Below, one piece after another: positions 48,701-60,700 of a DNA stretch of 64,000 nucleotides (the first letter of the stretch is position 1; the number at the start of each line of letters is the position of its first letter). The DNA is from Ectocarpus siliculosus. Taxonomy: Eukaryota; Sar; Phaeophyceae; Ectocarpales; Ectocarpaceae. The stretch spans positions 3,059,087 through 3,123,086 of the forward strand of contig FN649737.1 in assembly GCA_000310025.1 (NCBI GenBank), given 5' to 3'. The position numbers and the translations under genes were made by a program. The notes beneath the pieces are model-generated. The model searched no databases, was not told where the DNA came from, and saw only the letters and a program-made list of their open reading frames with translations.

Positions 48701-50876
48701 TACTTCTTTTGTCGATTCGTTCGTGACCTCACCAGAAAAAATCTGCCTGTTGTGTCAGCGGAGCTTCAGACGTTCTCTTCGATGGACCCAAAACGTGTCC
48801 ACCGCTTCGCTTCCGGACTGCTGATGGGATTCGCTGCACCTACGCGTGTTGTTGTCCGTTTGCTCTTCCAATCCTACACTGTCCAACGAAAAACTTTCTT
48901 GCAGCGGTCAGTCATAGTGATCCAAGCGGCCATCAGGGGCTGGAAGTACCGGGTGGCGAAGCGGAAGCACGAGGCGGCGACGAAGATAGCGGCCGTATCC
49001 CGGGGGAAACGGTGCCGTAACAGGGTCAAGCGGGAGCGGGCTGCAAGGGGGATCCAGGTATGCAATTTGAAAAATAACCACAAGGGTAACAGCGAAACCA
49101 AAGATAGAAGTAGATGCAGCTGAACGGATTGTTAGGAAGACCCAGGTGCCCAGTCTTGTGCTGCTGTTGTCATGTTGGTTTGACCCCCTGCACCCCACCC
49201 AAATGAAACGAAACACATACGACCCTGAAAAAGCAAAACTAGTGGTGCGTGGGCATAAGTGGTAGTGATAATATAAACGCATGACCGCCATCAAACAAAG
49301 GAGTGTGTTCGTGGTATTCTTCGCCTACACCGAATGAGGTATTCCGCGGTATCGGTCGACGACGTGTTTAGTTTCCGAGAAGAACACGTGCGTGATTTAG
49401 GGAGCGTGCGATCTCTATAAAGGAGATTGCCCGACAAATATTTCCAAAACCTCGCTAACGCGCCCCCGGCATGATGTGACTCCCACCCGCTGTACGTAGT
49501 GTAGAGAAGAACGCCATTACCCCTTGCCCTCCTCACAACAACTCCACCAACAAGATCCTCGTACGGCTGGTCGAAAAGATCGAAGTTGAGGATCTTGTCT
49601 CCCCCCGTCACCAACTACTCCATCCTTGTTGCCGCCGCTACACTGTGGATTTGTTTTTCCAGAAGCGAACGCGCTCGTGGCTGAGGAAGCGCGATGTTGA
49701 GAAGGACAGGGCAGCGAAGCAGATCCAAGCTGCCGTCAAGCGCCGGCGCAAGCGCCTCGGGCAGGACATGCGCCATGTAGTACAGAAGGAAGAATCGGTG
49801 AGAACCGCATCATCAGCAGCACCACAACTAGAATATAATATGAAACGGAACAACGAATTGTGCCCTTTCTGATTCCAATACTTCTGCTCGCCGCACATCC
49901 CAACCACGCAGTTCCACACAGCATCCATGTTTGAACACGTTTGCCACGTGCCTCGGTTCTTCTCCCCTAATGTATACTTCCAAAACGGCAGTAGCGGTCG
50001 TTGCAGCGAGCGGCAGGCTGGGTGAGACTGCGGCCTCTCGCACGAACGTTTTCATACTTCAGTGTCTTGCCTGTCAACCACCAATTCCGGTTTCCTGTGT
50101 GACGGAAAGGACTTTGTACAGTATCCACGCCGAGAAGGAAGAGCCGGGCGGAGAAACCCACCGTAGGTGACGTAGTAAAACCACGCCCCTTTCCCGCGTT
50201 TGACTCCCCGTCCGGCTTCCGCAAAAGCGAACGATGTCGAAGCTGAGTGGTAGATTTGGCGAGGCTCTTGACGAAATGTTTCCCGTGCTATGTACCAAGG
50301 TTTCGATCAGGTTCGTACAGTTGACACCCACTTTCAATGTATGTCTCTAGTAGAATAATCGTGCTACCTTCCGTAGTACAATCATTCCCATCCATTGCCC
50401 TACCCCTGTCTTCCCCCCGCCCCGCAATGAGTCAGTCCTTTCTCGTAGAGGGATCCTCCCCTGCAACATCATCAACAGCAAAGACGCCGCATGCCGGCGT
50501 GGTCGGTGCGCCTGGCCAAGGTCGCGGCCACAAGCAACCACGACGGTCACCCAGATTCGCCGCGACCTCGACCGGCAGTAACGACCGCAGCAGCAACAAC
50601 AGCAGTGGTGGGCGACAAAAAGCTCTTGGTGGTGGTGGTGTGGACGATGCTGGTATCGGGTGTAGTATTGGTGTAGGCGGTGGCGAAAGAGGTGCTGGCG
50701 AACGCGAAAGCAAAGATACCGCTTCTGTCAGAAACGGCGCCGGTGTTGGAGGGAGCACGGGGAAGTCCGGGTTTCAGGTCTCTGGCGGCGGTGCCTCGCG
50801 TCGTGACCGTGGAAAAGGAGGAGCGAGTGGCAAGAATTACAGCAGCAACGGTGACAACAGCAGTAGCAGCAGCACC

Positions 50877-50915
<39 letters not shown>

Positions 50916-53686
50916 AACGCAAAACCTGCGGGTGGTGGCGATAGGAATAAAGGGAAAATTGGAGGTGGGGCGCTTACAGCGTCGGGAAAGATAGCAAGCA
51001 CGCCTCCACGGAACCAGAGACCCAAGCCACCCGACCCCAAGGATTTCACGAGGTGAGGGATGTGCCTGTTACGTTAGGGGTTGGGGGTACGGCCGAGGCG
51101 AAATAGTAAGTATCTGCTCACGTGGGGGGCGGGGTACGTGTCATGCCGGTTGTCTATGCCCACCGGGAAGTGAAAGGAATGCCCCAATGAAGTCGGGAGG
51201 AGGGTTATATTTGAGGAGGGGGGACGGAGATGGACGATACTCGCTGTCATGCGTAGTCGTAGCCTTTCGCGGAGGTGTGGGGGGAGATCGTCGGGGGGTG
51301 TTTTTACTTGCCGCCTATGCGTTTCGAGGCGGAAACTAGTACCGGAGCGGCGCTCGTGGTTGGATAACTGCTCGCCATTCTCAACAGAGGCGGTTTGTTC
51401 TTACCAAAGGTATTGGCCTTCGGTGTTTGGAGTATGGCTTCGCCGTTCCAGTCGATTCTCCCCGTCGGGCTCAAAACCACAAGAATGACGCACAGCTTGA
51501 TGCCTTCTGGTAGAACCAGACCCACGTCTTCTAGAGCTGCACAACGTTTGGTGAAAGAAAGAAAATGCTCGAGTTTGTTGTATCAGATGTCCCATGTGTT
51601 CACTATATTCTATTCACGTTTTTCATTCCCGAAAGAAAACACGGGGGGGGTCGGGAAACACGACAATAAGGCCGGCCCTGATTTGAAATGGCAACCTTCA
51701 GCAGTGGCATCAACGCCTCTCCCCTTGAATCACGCCTCCTCCAGGTCTCCTTATAGCCGCCCGAGGGGAGGATGGGTTAGAGGTGGCGGGGGAGGAGGAG
51801 CAAGAGGGACACCGGCCACCAACGGCAAAGTCCCGTCGCGTCACGCTGCGGCCGACCGCCTGCGACCGGCGGCACCACCCCGACCATCAGACGCCCCCGG
51901 TAGCCTCAGGCCCAATGGCGACCGGAGCCTGAGCGAAGGCGTTTCTGTGGTCCCACCGCCGATGCCGAAGTCAGCAAGAGCGACTCCGGAGGTTGCGGGG
52001 GCTTGGCCGTCGGGGGGTGCGGGGACAAGGACCGCAAATGCGGCGGCGAAGGCTTCAGCGGCGACGCCTACAACAAATGCAGCGGGCGGGACTCCAAACC
52101 CTGGTCCTGCCACGGACGCTGTTGCCGTTGGCAAGAAGAAGGGATTGGCAGCAGTAGCACCACCAAGAGCAGTCGGCAGCGATCAGCAGGATTTGGAGCT
52201 TTCCTCTGAAGCAGTACCACAGGATGAAGGCGTCAACAAAGACAAACCCACCACCACGAACAACAACGGCAACAGCGTCGCAGCAAACCGTCAACAACGT
52301 TCGTCGTCGATCCCTTGGGTTGAAGAAGCCGCCACCGGAAAACACTATCGACCTCCACCACCGACGACAGCAACGAAGGAAACGGCAGGAGAAGTTCAAG
52401 TCCTCGCCGGAGACGATGCAACTCCCAGAAGCACAAACAGAAGGCCATTTGTCGGACCTCCTGATACCGGACAAACCAGCAACAGCATCACCGACAAAGA
52501 ATATACGAGGCAGGCGGTGGTGGCGGATGGTGGGGGCAACACCGACGGCAAGCGCAACAGCCAAAGCAGCAGTGACCGGAACCGCCGGACGTCGTCGGTA
52601 TCGTGGGCGGAAGACATCGCTGAGGGAAACACAAACGGTGTACAATCAGAACCGTCACCGCTAGAAGCAGTGGGTTCGGCGGTCGATAACAACTCAGCGG
52701 AGGCGACCTTGCGTGCGGGCAGTAGTAGCAAAGGCAAAGACAAAAGCCAAGATAGCAGGGACCCAATCCGCCGGTCGTCGTCGGTATCGTGGGCGGAAGA
52801 CATCGTCGAGGGAAAGGGGGGAAGGACACACGCACCGTCATCGGAACTAGACGACACGAAGTCGGTGGCTGGCAACACCACGACGGAGATGAAGCCACCT
52901 GGGGGCTGCAGTAGCAGGCAAGACAACTTCGACCAGCACCGCCGGACGTCGTCGGTATCGTGGGCGGAAGACATTGTCGAGGGGAAGGGGGGAAGCGCAC
53001 GACAACCTTCGCCACAAGACTTGTTGGCGGTTGACAACAACAAGCTGGACGCGGCTTCATCTGCGGGTAACAGCAAGGGTCAAGAAGACAATGACCAGAA
53101 CCGCCAGACGTCGGTATCGTGGGCGGAAGACATTGTCGAGGGTACGGGGGGAAGAACACAACCACACCCATCGGTTCGAGAAAGCACGGAGGCGGCGGTT
53201 GACAACAGCAAGATGGAGGCGGCGCAACCTGGCGGAAGCAGCAACGGTCACGACGACAGCGACCGGAACCGTCGGACGTCGTCGGTCTCGTGGGCGGAAG
53301 AAATCGTCGAGAGAAAGGGGGGAAGGACACCACAGCAATCACCTTCACAAACACGTGTAGAGTCGGTGGTTGACAACCACAAGACAGAGGCGGCTTCATC
53401 TGGGGGTAACAGCACTGCCCAAGATAACAGTGACCAGCACCGCCGGACATCGTCGGTATCGTGGGCGGAAGACATCGTCGCCGAGAAGGAGCACGGCACA
53501 CGACAACATCTATCGCCACAAGAAAACGCGGAGTCGGCAATTGACAACAACAGGACGGAGGCAGGTTCATCTGGGGGCAGTAGCAGCAGCGGGCAAGATA
53601 ACCGTGACCAGAACCGCCGGACATCATCAGCATCGTGGGCTGAAGAAATCGTCGCCGAGAAGGAAAACAGTGGGGCAATATCATAG
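45739..53686 (+). CDS. IQ-motif protein with C-terminal SVSWAED repeat array, 5' incomplete
   Basis: Nine exons join in phase: 45739-45875, 46281-46412, 47323-47459, 47752-47851, 48117-48432, 48905-49057, 49663-49797, 50436-51052 and 51745-53686, 1222 codons plus TAG. The first two are less certain and no start codon was fixed. An unrecognised, probably beta-rich region (GATVFQGGVRIGDDYAIVIV, RIKAYFPLSVSVYTLGVS) precedes four to five IQ-type calmodulin-binding motifs, such as VQRLVRGWLSRQQY, VIQAAIRGWKYRVAKRK and QIQAAVKRRRKR. A Gly/Ser/Asn-rich linker with a poly-Asn run (AAC repeat at 50879-50917) follows. The last exon ends in seven clear modules of 53-62 residues, each centred on RRTSSVSWAEDIVEG. 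IQ motifs imply calmodulin or myosin-light-chain binding; RRxS is a typical basophilic kinase site. I recognise no known family with this architecture. Confidence 0.8.
46118..46225 (+). mobile_element. CAA-tailed retroposon copy, diverged
   Basis: TTGTGACCACGGAGCTCGTC, then GGTACAGCTACGTAGAGGTC, then GATTTTTAAGGTGAAGGCAG and a CAG/CAA tail follow the order of blocks at 22620-22772. It lies in the 45876-46280 intron of the IQ gene, immediately before the next exon. Confidence 0.5.
52560..53683 (+). repeat. Coding tandem repeat, seven RRTSSVSWAED modules
   Basis: The codons for SW within SVSWAE recur at about 52601, 52787, 52958, 53117, 53288, 53459 and 53633, spacings of 159-186 nt, always in frame. 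A divergent eighth unit (RSSSIPWVEEA) lies near 52313. The core RRTSSVSWAEDIVEG is nearly invariant while the spacers vary, indicating selection on the core. Confidence 0.9.
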
Positions 53687-56600
53687 CGACCACAACGAGG
53701 AGCTGGCCTAAGGTAGACCTCGCACCCATAAGGGGCACCGTTCAATTCCCAAACTCGCCGAGGGTTGTGCTTGTATTGCCCGCTCGGTGTCGCAAAAGAT
53801 TGGGCGGGAGGCGAAGGCGGACGAGCGCGGTGTAGGAACGGTCTCAATGAGAACCGGTTTGAACATTCGTCGTTAAGGAATTCGGGTGTGACGCTCGCAG
53901 CGCGAGGAAAAGTGGTGTGATGTAGTGTGGGTGCGGGAATGTTCTCTTTTGGGTAAGGGGCGAGGATTTCAGCAAGGCCAAGCAAGCTCGGACGATATCT
54001 ATCCGGATTGCTGGGACGCGAACAGTAGAAAAAGACTCGTAAAATAGAAATAGAAAAACACGGTCGTGCTCGTGCAATCAGAAGAGTGAACCCTTGAGGT
54101 TGCGGGGCACCTGCGTGAATCACGTTACGCTGTAGTACAAGCACATCATTGTTCCATACAGGGGGTACCACGAAAAGGTGCGGCCACGTGCCCGGTCGAG
54201 GGGAGGGGAGAGGGGGGTAGAAATAGACAAGATGATGGAGGAGGGAGCGAGGTGATACACACCTACAAACTTAGGTTAGGCTTGGGGGTTCACCTTCAAG
54301 CCGCGGAACATGTTCCTCCGCCTACCTGACTTGCACCTGGACCCAAAGCATGTACAAATGGCGGGGGGTGGTGGAAAGTGGGTAGGATGCAAGAGGATAG
54401 CCAATGTTATGCGGCTTGGGGTTTGTGTCTCAGAGTGTCGGTGTTGAAGAGTGCCTTTCGGGGGTTGGACGTGGTGAGAAAATCCAAAAATGATACCGTT
54501 TACCAGGACCTTCATTCATCGTCGAAGTTCCGTGTAAGTTTATTTTGTTCGCTCGTGCTGTTGAACACGACCTTTCTGTCTTCTCTCTTAGCTGCAAAGC
54601 TCCGATCCGGCGTCACATGTGTACCTTCGTTCACTTTCGAACACGCATGCTTGAGGTGTCAGCCAGCCTGCTGCCCTTCCATCGACAGTAACCAAAAGGT
54701 AGACAGACGTCATGGTCTTGCAAAAGAAAATATAAAGCTGTTTCTCATCAAGACGCCGCGCCCTTCGAAGAATTAAACTCCATATCTACACCGCCCACAA
54801 ACTACAAGCCAGCGCCCCAGCCATCACCTCGGCCTGGGAAAGTAAACACGCATTCGCCACTACATTTTTTTCAACTCCAGTACAAAATACTCTTGTCTTG
54901 TGCCTCAAGGAGGGCACTGAACAACAGTCAGTCCTAGAACCAAACATACAACATGAACACGACAAGCTAGCAGTACCCACCAGTCGAGCTACAATCACCC
55001 ATGCTACAACATCAAACGCCACTCATACATGCCACCAACAGCCCTCGACCCACACGAAACGGTTTACAACGAAGACAGAGACATTCTCTCTCTCTCTTCT
55101 CCCTCTCCGTCCCTTCTTCATGCATAGACGTGACTGCTGTGCCATCTCAACCTCACATGCACTGTGAGCAGCAACGCTTGGAAGAGATCTTACCTCGTTT
55201 CCGACAAAAGGCTCTTTTCGCTGAGAACCCATCCGATCCCGTCTGCATTCACCCAACCCACTCGGGAGCGCGCGCAACACCGACAACAGCAATAGTATGA
55301 AAAAAAAACATTAAACGAACCATCACAAAATATAAAGAAGACCCTCACATGACTTGAGCGACAGTCGCCAGGCTGCTCTGCTACCACATTCCCTTACTTC
55401 TCAGCGAGGGCAAACAGAAGTACCATGGTTCTTCGCGCAGCCCATCCACGCGTCGAATCCCGCCCTGAATGATTGAAACATACCATTACTTTAATTTTTC
55501 TCGTCGGTCTTTCTCTTCCTCGTGGCCCCGTGCCGCAACGGCGCTATTCTCTTGTGCGTCTGCTTGCTCGACGCTAACATTATGACCACCAACGTCGCCG
55601 TGCAAAACAACCAAAGCCGCTCCGACCCCAACACTCCCAAAACCAACAGACAACGTCGTCCTTTTTCCCATCAGTCACATAATGTGTGCACTCTTTGCAC
55701 AGCGATGTTGTGACACTTATGAAATTAACCGTGTTATATACAAAGAACCGCGCGAGCAACGTTCTTCTTTGGGAATCTCGTCATCCATCCACGCGGCGAG
55801 GAAATATATACAGCAAGGCTTGTTAGGCCGGCAACGGCAAAGGCAACCACGCAAATGTGACCTCCTGCTCGTAACCCCCCCCCACAACATTATTTACATT
55901 CCTACGCACACGAATACCCACGCCGTCTTCTACTTACATATCCTTTCTCCCTCTTTTCAAGAGGACTCGCGTCTCACAACACACCCACACATCCTCGACC
56001 TCGATGCCGAAGTTCAGCTGATATTCCGCCCTCCTCCCTGTGTCAAGCTGTCGATATCATGATGCCGCAGGCCCAAGGGGAATTGAGAACACACACAAGC
56101 ACGCTTGGGGGGAGAGGAGGCGGCGGAATACAAATCATCGTCCACCCTTCGCCCCCAAACATGCCAACCACCAACTTCTTCCCGTTATTTCTCCTTCGCC
56201 CTCCTCCGTTGATGTCCGCTAGGCTACTACTGTACGGCCGTGCTCGCTGAACAACGCTATTATCAAAAACGAAAAGACGAATAGACGCTTTTTTTCACGG
56301 CTAGTCTCCCTAGTCCAAACAGAATCGACAACGGGGAAGCACTCGGGTGTCTAAAAAGAAGACACATCCGTCCTTCGCATAAATGCTGTTCCTCCTCCTC
56401 TCCAAAAAGACCTTAGTTTGGCCACACCCCTTAAACATGCTTCCGGTTGGTTTCCGGAAACCCGCTGACAACGCCGCTGCCAATACAACCGTTACCCCAC
56501 CACAAAATATGTACAAACTCTTCTTGTGCAGCATGTGTCATCAGCCGAGGGCCGAGCCATTATCGGCACCACCTCGAGGGGAGGGGGGGCAACGCTTAAC

Positions 56601-56718
56601 GCTTCGTCATAGCCTTGGTTCTTCCACCGCTCATTCATCGCAACTCTCTCTTCCCGCACGGAGGACGGAGGTGACATAACCCTCGTTTCCCCCGCGGGAT
56701 TGGCTGTTGCATCACCAA
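53687..56718. other. Convergent intergenic region, probable long 3' UTRs
   Basis: This lies between the stop of the IQ gene (+) and the stop of the plastid-protein gene (-). Composition turns A/C-rich from about 54770. The ORFs are short and show no domains, including the 132-codon frame at 54378. I see no RNA gene or clear mobile element. Confidence 0.5.
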
Positions 56719-57729
56719 TCAGGCGTTCGCCTTGAGGATGTGCTTGACTGTCTCCACCATGACGATCGCGGCGGCCGTGGCCTTGCTGGAGGCCACCGGG
56801 CTGTAGTACTTCATGTACCTGCGCGCATGCACGTAAAGTCGCCACCGTTCCGGTGAAAATCCGTCTGAAAGTGGTACAGTACCACCACAAAGCATGCCAA
56901 ACTACAGGCACCACCTACTACAGCCCGCTGAGGTGTCGATGAGGGGATCCGAAGAGGAAAAACGTGGTATTATCCATGGACTAGCGCCCAGGCACTACTA
57001 CTCGAGATCATAGTGCACCGCCATCTCATAAGACCAAATGAGCTAGATTTGGGTTTAATACATGCGCACGCACACGTATACAGCATGTAAAAAAGGAAAA
57101 ACAGGGGGAGTTGTGGGCAGGACAATAACAAAATACACATCCAGCAAATTTTTTGCTCCCAAATGATGATTGAACCAAACGCTGTTTAACACACACTCAA
57201 CGCACTACAAAACATCAACGACGCCTTCTCATTGACCAGCCGGTTGCAGCGTGAACGATCCCTTTTCGGAGGCACACGCACTCACGAGAAGAGGATGGGC
57301 CCCGCTACCACGGCGTAGATCATCCCCCCCTCCTTCTCTAGGTAGCGGATGAACGTGTTGAAGCTACCCGTCTCCCGCCCCGTCTCCTGGACGGCCAGCC
57401 TCTTGTCCTCGTGGACGTCTTCCTCGCTCGCCAGCTGAACGTCAAGGACCAAATCGAGCTGAAACCGCGGGAGCGTGGACGGGGGAGGGAAAGGATGCAG
57501 CCGAAGGATCGTGGGGTGTTTTTTGAGTATGTGCGGGTAGAAGTGGAGCCTCTCGACTCAACACGGTCGATATCTGCTCTTGGGGTGTGGATATGTCAGC
57601 CGAATGCTCCGCAAGGGAGACAACAACAGCAGTACCAACAACCTCTGAGTCACTCCCATCACCGCCGCCGTTGTGGCGTAGTAGTCTCGCTTAGGGTTAG
57701 CCGTCACCACCGCCACCTACAAGAGTATC

Positions 57730-57772
<43 letters not shown>

Positions 57773-60700
57773 GCAGCAGCAGCAGCAAAACAACAACGGG
57801 ACTCACCAAGTCCTTGCCGGCCACCTCAGCGGTCGCAGCCTTCTCAGCCTCCGCCGTCGCCGCCTTCTCAGCCTCCGACACAGACGATGCCGCGATCGAG
57901 ACGGCCTTGGACAGACGCGCCGCAGCAGCCTTGCTCTTCTCCGCGTGGAACAGCAAAATCCCGTGCTTATCCTTCCGAAAAGGGGGGGGGCACCGCAGAG
58001 CGAGCGTGGGGGAGGGGGGGTAACGTAAGATCCTCGGGGACAGGAGGGCGAGAGGCCTACCCTTTCCAAAGCCACCCGTTGGGGAATGGGCACCTTCCCT
58101 ATCGTGAGGGCCGCCACCGTTTTTCTAAAAAACGCAAGCCAAAGCCCTGTGAAATCGTATGGGGTCTACGGTAGTCATCCCTGTTGGCCTTCTACGGTTA
58201 TTACTATTTCGTTTCTGCTCGAGCCGTTTATGATACAGTCCTTGTAATACGCGAACTGCCCGAAAAAGTGACTACCCCAATAGGGATCCCACAAACTTGA
58301 TAGCCGAAAATGCAGGCAACAATAATGCCTCTGGCAAGTTCAACGGTTTCAGCAGTCTGCATCGGCTATGTCTGCTTTGCTCACCAAATCTTGTTTTTTG
58401 TATTTCGACTCTCACCTCCGACACGGTGTGGAAACCCAGGGCGTCATCGTCGATCATGAATGCACGGAGATCGAGGGATTCAATCCCCGTCTACGTAGAA
58501 AGCGGAATAAAAAACGCAGGTGGTGGTTCGCACGGGTCAGAGAAAAAGGAACAATCATCACTATTGTAAAACACTGCAACCCACAGCTCGTTGGAACAGC
58601 AGTTTACCAAAACGTGCACGGTACGTGATTCAGAGACAGCACCTGGTTCAGAGGAGCAGCAGCATCGCAGGAGAGCAGATGTAGTTTGCAGTTGAGGGTC
58701 GGTTTGGCTTGACGGCAGTCCCATTTTCTATGATCTCATTTACCAAGCCCATGGATAAGACGGCGTGTTGTTGATGAAATCGCCGCTTCGACAGACACGA
58801 CATCATATGGTGCGCACAAGGTGTTATCCAACCTTGCTGTTCAATATCACGTTGGGGTTACGTACTCACCTTCCTGCGACACTTGTGCCTTCCCACGAAC
58901 AAAAACGCCTTCGTTTTGGGGTTGAAACAGAACTCTCAAGGACACAAAAAAAAACTCACAGAACCTGCACATCGCACCTCCTCGAAGGTCCCGGTAACTG
59001 TCTGAGTCTCCGGAGTGTACGACAGTCCTCCTTCCATGGCCGCGGGTAGGGAAGAGCCGAGGCCGCTGCTTGCCAGAGTGATCTTCTCGCCCTCAGGGTC
59101 GAACAAGATCTCCACGTTTTGTCCCCTGATTTCATTTTTCGTTTCCAAGGTTAGCTCAGTACCCCTTGAAGAACGGTAGATCCTTCGATTCTGGGGGTTG
59201 TCGCGACTAGGGCCAACGGACGACCTTCTGTGCCCTTCGGGTTGACCGAGCACACGCGCCTCTTCTCGGTGAGGAGGCTGAGTCGGCGTTGTGTCAGGTT
59301 GGCTTAATCAACACACACCGTTACATAACCGCACTTCAAGGTCCTCATCGCCCCGTTTTGAACGAACGATCCCGTCGTTTCAAGCGTCCAAGGAAAAATC
59401 CTGAGATTTCGAGATTTCACTCGTTGCTTTACGTTTCACCTTTTCGATATTTATGTTTTTGCGGTCAACATCTTATCTTGCTTGTGACTCGATTTTGTAC
59501 CATACTACAGCAGTCGAGATTTGCTCAAGTCACATGTGCATTTAACGGACGTCGTTTCTCAAAGTTTGATGCAATGCACAACCAGAACGAACGGTGCACC
59601 CCACCTTGCGACGTATCCGTGCTTGTCTACGTCGATGCCTGGCAGAAAGTCGCCCTCGCAGAAACAGAGTCGCCACAAGCCTTCCATCGTTTGCAGGGGA
59701 AGAGGGGCTGCCGCCGCAGCCGTGACGAGAACCACACCAAGAAAAAGACAAGCAATTGGGCGGGGGGTAAAGACCGGGAGACAGCAAAGAGGGAAAGGGG
59801 TAACGGCAAGAAGAGAGCGACATTAGCAGCGGCGGCAAGCTTCATGGAAGGTTTAGTCTCCACGGTTTATTAGCTGCTCCGAAATCCACACGCGGTGAAT
59901 AAAGTCAAAAAAAATATTTTTACCTGACAATCCCGTCGTGAGCTCCAGCTCGGAGGAGTGGGCCAAGGAGTGCAGGGCCTCGAGCGTCGTGGCCTTGGGG
60001 ACTGCACAACATTTTGTGAAAACAAAAAAAATGCATAGGGAGTTAGAGACAAGGGAAAAATAACAAGATGACGTGTTGTAAAAAGCACGAAGTATATTAT
60101 TGGCAAGACAACAAGGGTACCATGCAAGGTGTAGAAGGTGCAATACCCAATAACGAGAGCTCCGGAGCCAATAACGACCATCTTACAAGAGTGTGGCATT
60201 TGACATCGGCTTTCTCGGAACCTCGCCCGAACAAGCGGTTTATCGTGGTTTGTGACGCTCAACACACGGGCAGCGACACTATCATCGTGCTATACATGCA
60301 AATAATATAGGGGCCACAGAATGCAAGAAGAGCGAGGCCTGCCGCGGTTGTTTCCAGTTGTGGTTGCGGTACACACCATACGGTTGCGGTACACACCATA
60401 CGGTTGCGGTACACACCATACGGATGTTGGGTGGCTTGTGATGTACAAACTTCAACCACCGGGCGTGGTGAGGGTGGAAGGGTAGACTGCCCTCGAAGTG
60501 CGGCAGGTTTGTTAAACTTGGGGTGCACGGAAATCGTCCAGAATATGTCATACCATGTTCCATGGTATTTAGTTAGGGGTCTGGGCGGCAAGTAAAGTGG
60601 AACGGGTGGTCTGTGACGTTATGTATACTTTCTAAAAAGTCGAGGAACGTCTCTCACATCCAAGTCTGTACCGCTTTGTTAACGGTCACTACATGTAAAA

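Noticed and set aside
57411-58028. Poly-glutamine open frame on the plus strand
   Set aside because: It overlaps two exons of the plastid-protein gene in antisense and owes its length to an intronic CAA/CAG microsatellite.
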